Below, in pieces: positions 5,374-7,748 of a DNA stretch of 7,748 nucleotides. The position numbers and the translations under genes were made by a program. The DNA comes from DATJOQ01 sp050010455 (GTDB lineage Bacteria; Desulfobacterota; Binatia; Binatales; Binataceae). The notes below the pieces were generated by a model that did no database searches, had not been told where the DNA came from, and was given only the letters and a program-made list of their open reading frames with translations. Numbering within the stretch: position 1 is the stretch's first letter; every line of letters begins with the position of its first letter. The DNA lies in the NCBI GenBank assembly GCA_050010455.1, contig JBEKLA010000202.1, forward strand, positions 1 to 7,748. The letters run 5' to 3'.

Positions 5374-5649
5374 GTGGGCATCTCGACCCGCCACTGTGGC
5401 AGCCGCTCAACCGGTTTTGGCCCCCCCCGACTACTTTCTCGCCAACCGTCGTGCGCCGCTCAAGATCACGAGGCGGGACTGGGCGTCCTCACGGTAGATC
5501 AACAGGCCGACAACTGGCGGCTTGCGATCGCGCGCGTACGCAAACTCGTCGAGCGCTGGGGGATTCGCTTCCCGGCGATATCGGAACTCGATATCGAGGG
5601 CGCCGACGTCGGCGATATCAACGCCGAAGACATCATCCCGGTCTTCTGA
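5374..5649 (+). CDS. Doubtful small ORF or decayed gene fragment
   Basis: This frame starts with GTG and encodes 91 residues ending at a TGA (5647-5649). Only the second half looks protein-like: about 5500-5649 gives RLAIARVRKLVERWGIRF and an acidic end (ISELDIEGADVGDINAEDII), with G-rich first and GC-rich third codon positions. The first half is low quality, while a different + frame (about 5348-5494, with DYFLANRRAPLKITRRDW) looks better there. The eight-C run at 5421-5428 is a natural place for a frameshift. An overlapping minus-strand frame (5431-5781) is an alternative, with similar composition. I recognise no family. It may be a frameshifted remnant, a short real gene or chance. Confidence 0.2.
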   Translation: MGISTRHCGSRSTGFGPPRLLSRQPSCAAQDHEAGLGVLTVDQQADNWRLAIARVRKLVERWGIRFPAISELDIEGADVGDINAEDIIPVF

Positions 5650-5747
5650 ATACCCAATTTGCTTCGCTAATCTGCCGCGAACGCGTCCGGTCTGGTATTT
5701 TACTTTCCAGGCTGCCCCGCATAGCGACGGTTGGCGGCCAGTTGAAA

Positions 5748-5779
5748 GCCCATCCAGTGCAGGGTTCAGTCCTATGGGC
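5748..5779 (+). other. Possible stem-loop in the leader of the KdpD-like gene
   Basis: GCCCAT at 5748-5753 pairs with ATGGGC at 5774-5779 around a 20-base loop, ending 47 bases before the start codon. I compared it by eye with c-di-AMP (ydaO) riboswitches, which can precede potassium genes, and did not recognise their conserved core. It may be chance. Confidence 0.2.
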
Positions 5780-5812
5780 AACGAACTTTGCCGAAGCCGG
5801 GCGAGGGGTTTT

Positions 5813-5820
5813 GGTGAGGA
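5813..5820 (+). promoter_or_regulatory. Shine-Dalgarno site of the KdpD-like gene
   Basis: GGTGAGGA lies six bases upstream of the ATG at 5827-5829. An in-frame TGA at 5815-5817, inside this site, rules out any earlier start in the same frame. The start codon is therefore well fixed. Confidence 0.75.
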
Positions 5821-5826
5821 CGCCGT

Positions 5827-6987
5827 ATGAAGGACGAGGGACGACCAGAGCCTGAGTCATTCCTGGATCTGGTTCCGGAGGTCCAAAAAGGCCGGCTCAA
5901 GATCTACCTTGGAGCCGCCGCCGGGGTCGGCAAGACTTACGCGATGCTCCAGGAGGCGCAGCAGGTCCGCGCCAAAGGCCATGACGTCGTGCTTGGATTC
6001 ATCGAGCCGCACGGACGCGGCGAAACCGTCGACAAGATCCAGGACCTGGAAGTAGTGCCGCGCCACAAGCTTCCCTATCGCGGCATCGTGGTCGAGGAGA
6101 TGGACCTCGACGCCATCCTGGCGCGCAAACCCGAAGTGGTGGTGGTCGACGAGCTTCCTCACACCAACGCCGCCGGCTCCAAACACGAGAAACGCTACCA
6201 GGACGTCGAGGAACTGCTCGCCGCCGGGATCAACGTGATCACCGCGATGAACATCCAGCACGTCGAGAGCCTCAATCCGCTGATGAAGCGCGTCACCGGA
6301 ATCGAGGTGCGCGAAACGGTGCCCGATTCGTTCCTGGCGCGCGCGGACCAGGTGGTGAACGTCGACGTTACCGTCGAGGCGCTGCGCGAGCGGCTGCGTG
6401 AAGGCAAGATATATCCGCGCGAGCAGATCGAGAACGCGCTCAAGAATTTCTTCAAGCCGAGCAACCTGGCCTCGTTACGCGAGTTGGCGCTGCGCGAGGT
6501 CGCGCGCGATTTGAGCCGCCAGCGCGAGGATCGCGAGGCGCTCAAGCGCGAAGGCGGCCGCAGGCCCGAGCTGGCGGAGCGGATAATGGTGTGCCTGTCG
6601 ACGAACCCAACCGACGCGGACCGGCTGCTGCGCAAGGCGTCGCGGATGGCGGGTCAGCTCAACGCGGACTGGTTCGCGGTCCACATCGAGACTCCCAACG
6701 AGTCGGTGCAGAAGATCCGAACACGGGATTTTGTAAGCCTGCTCGACAACATCAATCTTGCCGGCGATCTCGGGGCGGAAACCGTATGGCTGAAATCGGA
6801 CGACGTGGTCAAAGCGATGCTGGAGTTCGCTCGCGAGAAGTCTGTGTCGAAAATAATGATCGGCCGCAGCCATCAGCCGCTATGGCGGCGAATACTGCAA
6901 CGTGACGTTCCGATGCGCTTGATCAGCCAGGGCCGCGATCTCGACATCGAAATTGTCGCCGATGAGGATGGCGCCACCCCGCGATGA
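5827..6987 (+). CDS. Stand-alone KdpD N-terminal sensor protein with universal stress protein domain (no kinase domain)
   Basis: The 386-residue protein matches only the cytoplasmic N-terminal half of KdpD, the potassium-related sensor kinase of about 900 residues in E. coli. Residues about 22-232 form the KdpD domain: Walker A (GAAAGVGKT, 29-37), GFIEPHGRGET (57-67), a Walker B-like VVVVDELPHTN (104-114) and MNIQHVESLN (141-150). Residues about 251-378 form a universal-stress-protein-like domain (ERIMVCLSTN, then IMIGRSHQPLWRRIL). There are no membrane helices, GAF domain, HisKA or HATPase domain; the frame ends naturally at TGA 6985-6987. In full KdpD this region senses ATP, ionic conditions or, in some bacteria, c-di-AMP. 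I cannot tell which applies here. The next gene starts inside its stop codon (ATGA at 6984-6987), so the two products are probably made together and interact. No kdpFABC genes are visible, so a role in potassium transport is not demonstrated. Confidence 0.95.
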   Translation: MKDEGRPEPESFLDLVPEVQKGRLKIYLGAAAGVGKTYAMLQEAQQVRAKGHDVVLGFIEPHGRGETVDKIQDLEVVPRHKLPYRGIVVEEMDLDAILARKPEVVVVDELPHTNAAGSKHEKRYQDVEELLAAGINVITAMNIQHVESLNPLMKRVTGIEVRETVPDSFLARADQVVNVDVTVEALRERLREGKIYPREQIENALKNFFKPSNLASLRELALREVARDLSRQREDREALKREGGRRPELAERIMVCLSTNPTDADRLLRKASRMAGQLNADWFAVHIETPNESVQKIRTRDFVSLLDNINLAGDLGAETVWLKSDDVVKAMLEFAREKSVSKIMIGRSHQPLWRRILQRDVPMRLISQGRDLDIEIVADEDGATPR

Positions 6988-7748
6988 GCCCTCCCCTTCT
7001 CAAAGACCGCGTCCGCAACGCCACGATTCTGCTCCTGCTATTGCTGTCGGCGGTGAGCGTCTTTTCAGTAACCCGCCTCTATCGGCTCGGCGGCGCAATC
7101 AGGGAAACTCTCTATCGCAATTACCGCAGCATCGAAGCCGCCCAGCAAATGCACGCCGCGCTGAGGCTCCTGCAACTCGCCGAGCGCGACGGCCATGGGC
7201 GCGAGGCTCTCGCCGCGTATCGCCAGGCGTTCGCGCAAGCCAACGACCTGGAGCAAGCCAATATCACGGAGCCCGGCGAAGCCGAAATCGAACAGGACAT
7301 CGACCGCCGCGCGCAGACGTTATTCGACCAGATCGCCTCCGCTCCTCAAACCGTACGTCACGATAGCGACTTAGAGCAGCTGCATTCGCGCGTCGACGAT
7401 CTGATCCAGATCAACAAGGCGGCGATGTTCCAGGCGGACAGCCATGCCTTCAATCTTGCTAGGCGCCTCGCCTACGAATTTGGTGCGGAGATGATCGTCG
7501 CGCTGCTGGCCGCAGCAGCGCTCTCGCTCCGCATCGGACTGGCTGTGCTGAATCCGCTAGGCGATTTGGCGGAAGCGCTGCAGAGCGTGAGCCAGCGCAA
7601 GAGCCCCGGGCGCCTCGGCACGCAGAAGTTTGCCGAACTCGACGCGGTTGCGCATGAGTTCAATCACATGGCCGACAGGCTCGAAGAATACGAGAAAGTC
7701 AGCGTCGAGCGGCTGATGTACGAGAAGACCAAAACCGAGAAAATAATT
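6984..7748 (+). CDS. Membrane sensor protein with HAMP domain, probably a histidine kinase partner of the KdpD-like protein (3' end outside window)
   Basis: The frame is open from the ATG at 6984-6986 to the last base, giving 255 residues without a stop. A basic N-terminus leads to a first membrane helix (about 13-30, TILLLLLLSAVSVFSVT). A mostly helical periplasmic region (about 31-167) follows, including a QANITEPGEAEIEQD segment similar to sensors of the KinB/four-helix-bundle type. A second membrane helix spans about 168-189. Next come a HAMP domain (about 188-240, with NPLGDLAEAL and LDAVAHEFNHMADRL) and the beginning of a helical linker. This order is typical of a sensor histidine kinase, but the HisKA and ATPase domains would lie beyond the window, so kinase activity is an expectation. 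The start overlaps the stop of the KdpD-like gene by four bases, indicating translational coupling. Together the two genes supply the parts of a KdpD-like sensor on separate chains, although the membrane and periplasmic part differs from KdpD's four short helices. Confidence 0.88.
   Translation, partial: MSPPLLKDRVRNATILLLLLLSAVSVFSVTRLYRLGGAIRETLYRNYRSIEAAQQMHAALRLLQLAERDGHGREALAAYRQAFAQANDLEQANITEPGEAEIEQDIDRRAQTLFDQIASAPQTVRHDSDLEQLHSRVDDLIQINKAAMFQADSHAFNLARRLAYEFGAEMIVALLAAAALSLRIGLAVLNPLGDLAEALQSVSQRKSPGRLGTQKFAELDAVAHEFNHMADRLEEYEKVSVERLMYEKTKTEKII

Larger units (their letters stand above)
5134..5826. other. Divergent region of about 690 bases between the cytochrome genes and the KdpD-like gene
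   Basis: I find no well-supported gene here. Near the cytochrome start there is a leader hairpin (5149-5166) and a direct repeat (5181-5211). The middle contains an eight-C run (5421-5428). Short frames with coding-like composition appear in different phases: about 5348-5494 in one + frame and 5374-5649 in another. Three GATATC palindromes cluster at 5577-5619. The end holds a possible leader stem (5748-5753 with 5774-5779) and the ribosome-binding site of the KdpD-like gene. Both transcription units should have promoters here, but I see no convincing sigma-70 or sigma-54 sequence. Confidence 0.6.

Noticed and set aside
5431..5781. 116-residue minus-strand frame in the divergent region
   Set aside because: It has no recognisable domain, and its GC-rich third positions are explained by the GC-rich first positions of the opposite frame. 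It cannot be excluded, but is not supported well enough to call.
5650..5826. c-di-AMP (ydaO) or other known riboswitch upstream of the KdpD-like gene
   Set aside because: Only one short stem with a large loop is visible. The conserved cores of ydaO, cobalamin or c-di-GMP riboswitches were not recognised.
5292..5855. 187-residue + strand frame across the divergent region
   Set aside because: It is a long arginine-rich translation typical of a shadow frame in GC-rich DNA, and its end overlaps the start of the well-supported KdpD-like gene.

Overview
The window is GC-rich bacterial DNA from an organism I cannot name. High GC at third codon positions, multiheme c-type cytochromes and dense two-component signalling suggest a free-living soil or subsurface bacterium with a branched respiratory chain, such as a deltaproteobacterium-like, acidobacterial or Binatota-type lineage. 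No tRNA, rRNA, transposase, CRISPR array or phage gene is visible.

Layout. (1) Bases 1-183 carry the 3' end of a small membrane protein gene on the + strand. (2) Bases 184-306 are a convergent gap with several hairpins. (3) Bases 307-5133 hold five genes, all on the minus strand. In transcription order they are a nonaheme cytochrome c with a C-terminal membrane anchor (5133-4057), a four-helix diheme cytochrome b (4060-3359, four-base overlap), a sensor histidine kinase (3248-1353), a NarL/LuxR-type response regulator (1360-704, eight-base overlap) and a DUF1330-type small protein (600-307). (4) Bases 5134-5826 are a divergent gap of about 690 bases with repeats, hairpins and at most a doubtful or decayed ORF. 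(5) From 5827 the + strand carries a stand-alone KdpD N-terminal/universal-stress protein (5827-6987), then a transmembrane HAMP-containing protein, probably a histidine kinase, that overlaps it by four bases and runs off the window at 7748.

How the genes may work together. The cytochrome c and cytochrome b look like a membrane quinone/multiheme-cytochrome oxidoreductase, passing electrons between the quinone pool and periplasmic haems. The kinase next to them has a periplasmic Cache-like domain that contains a CxxCH haem c motif. The kinase may therefore sense redox state or a haem ligand, and its NarL-type partner may control the cytochrome genes. This is an inference from domain content and gene order. 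On the other side of the gap, the KdpD N-terminal module and the membrane kinase look like one KdpD-type sensor split into two polypeptides, with no kdpFABC pump genes in view.

The most notable points are the haem c motif in the kinase sensor domain, the nonaheme protein built from four repeated diheme modules plus one haem, the split KdpD-like sensor, and an 11-base direct repeat spaced by 20 bases upstream of the cytochrome genes.
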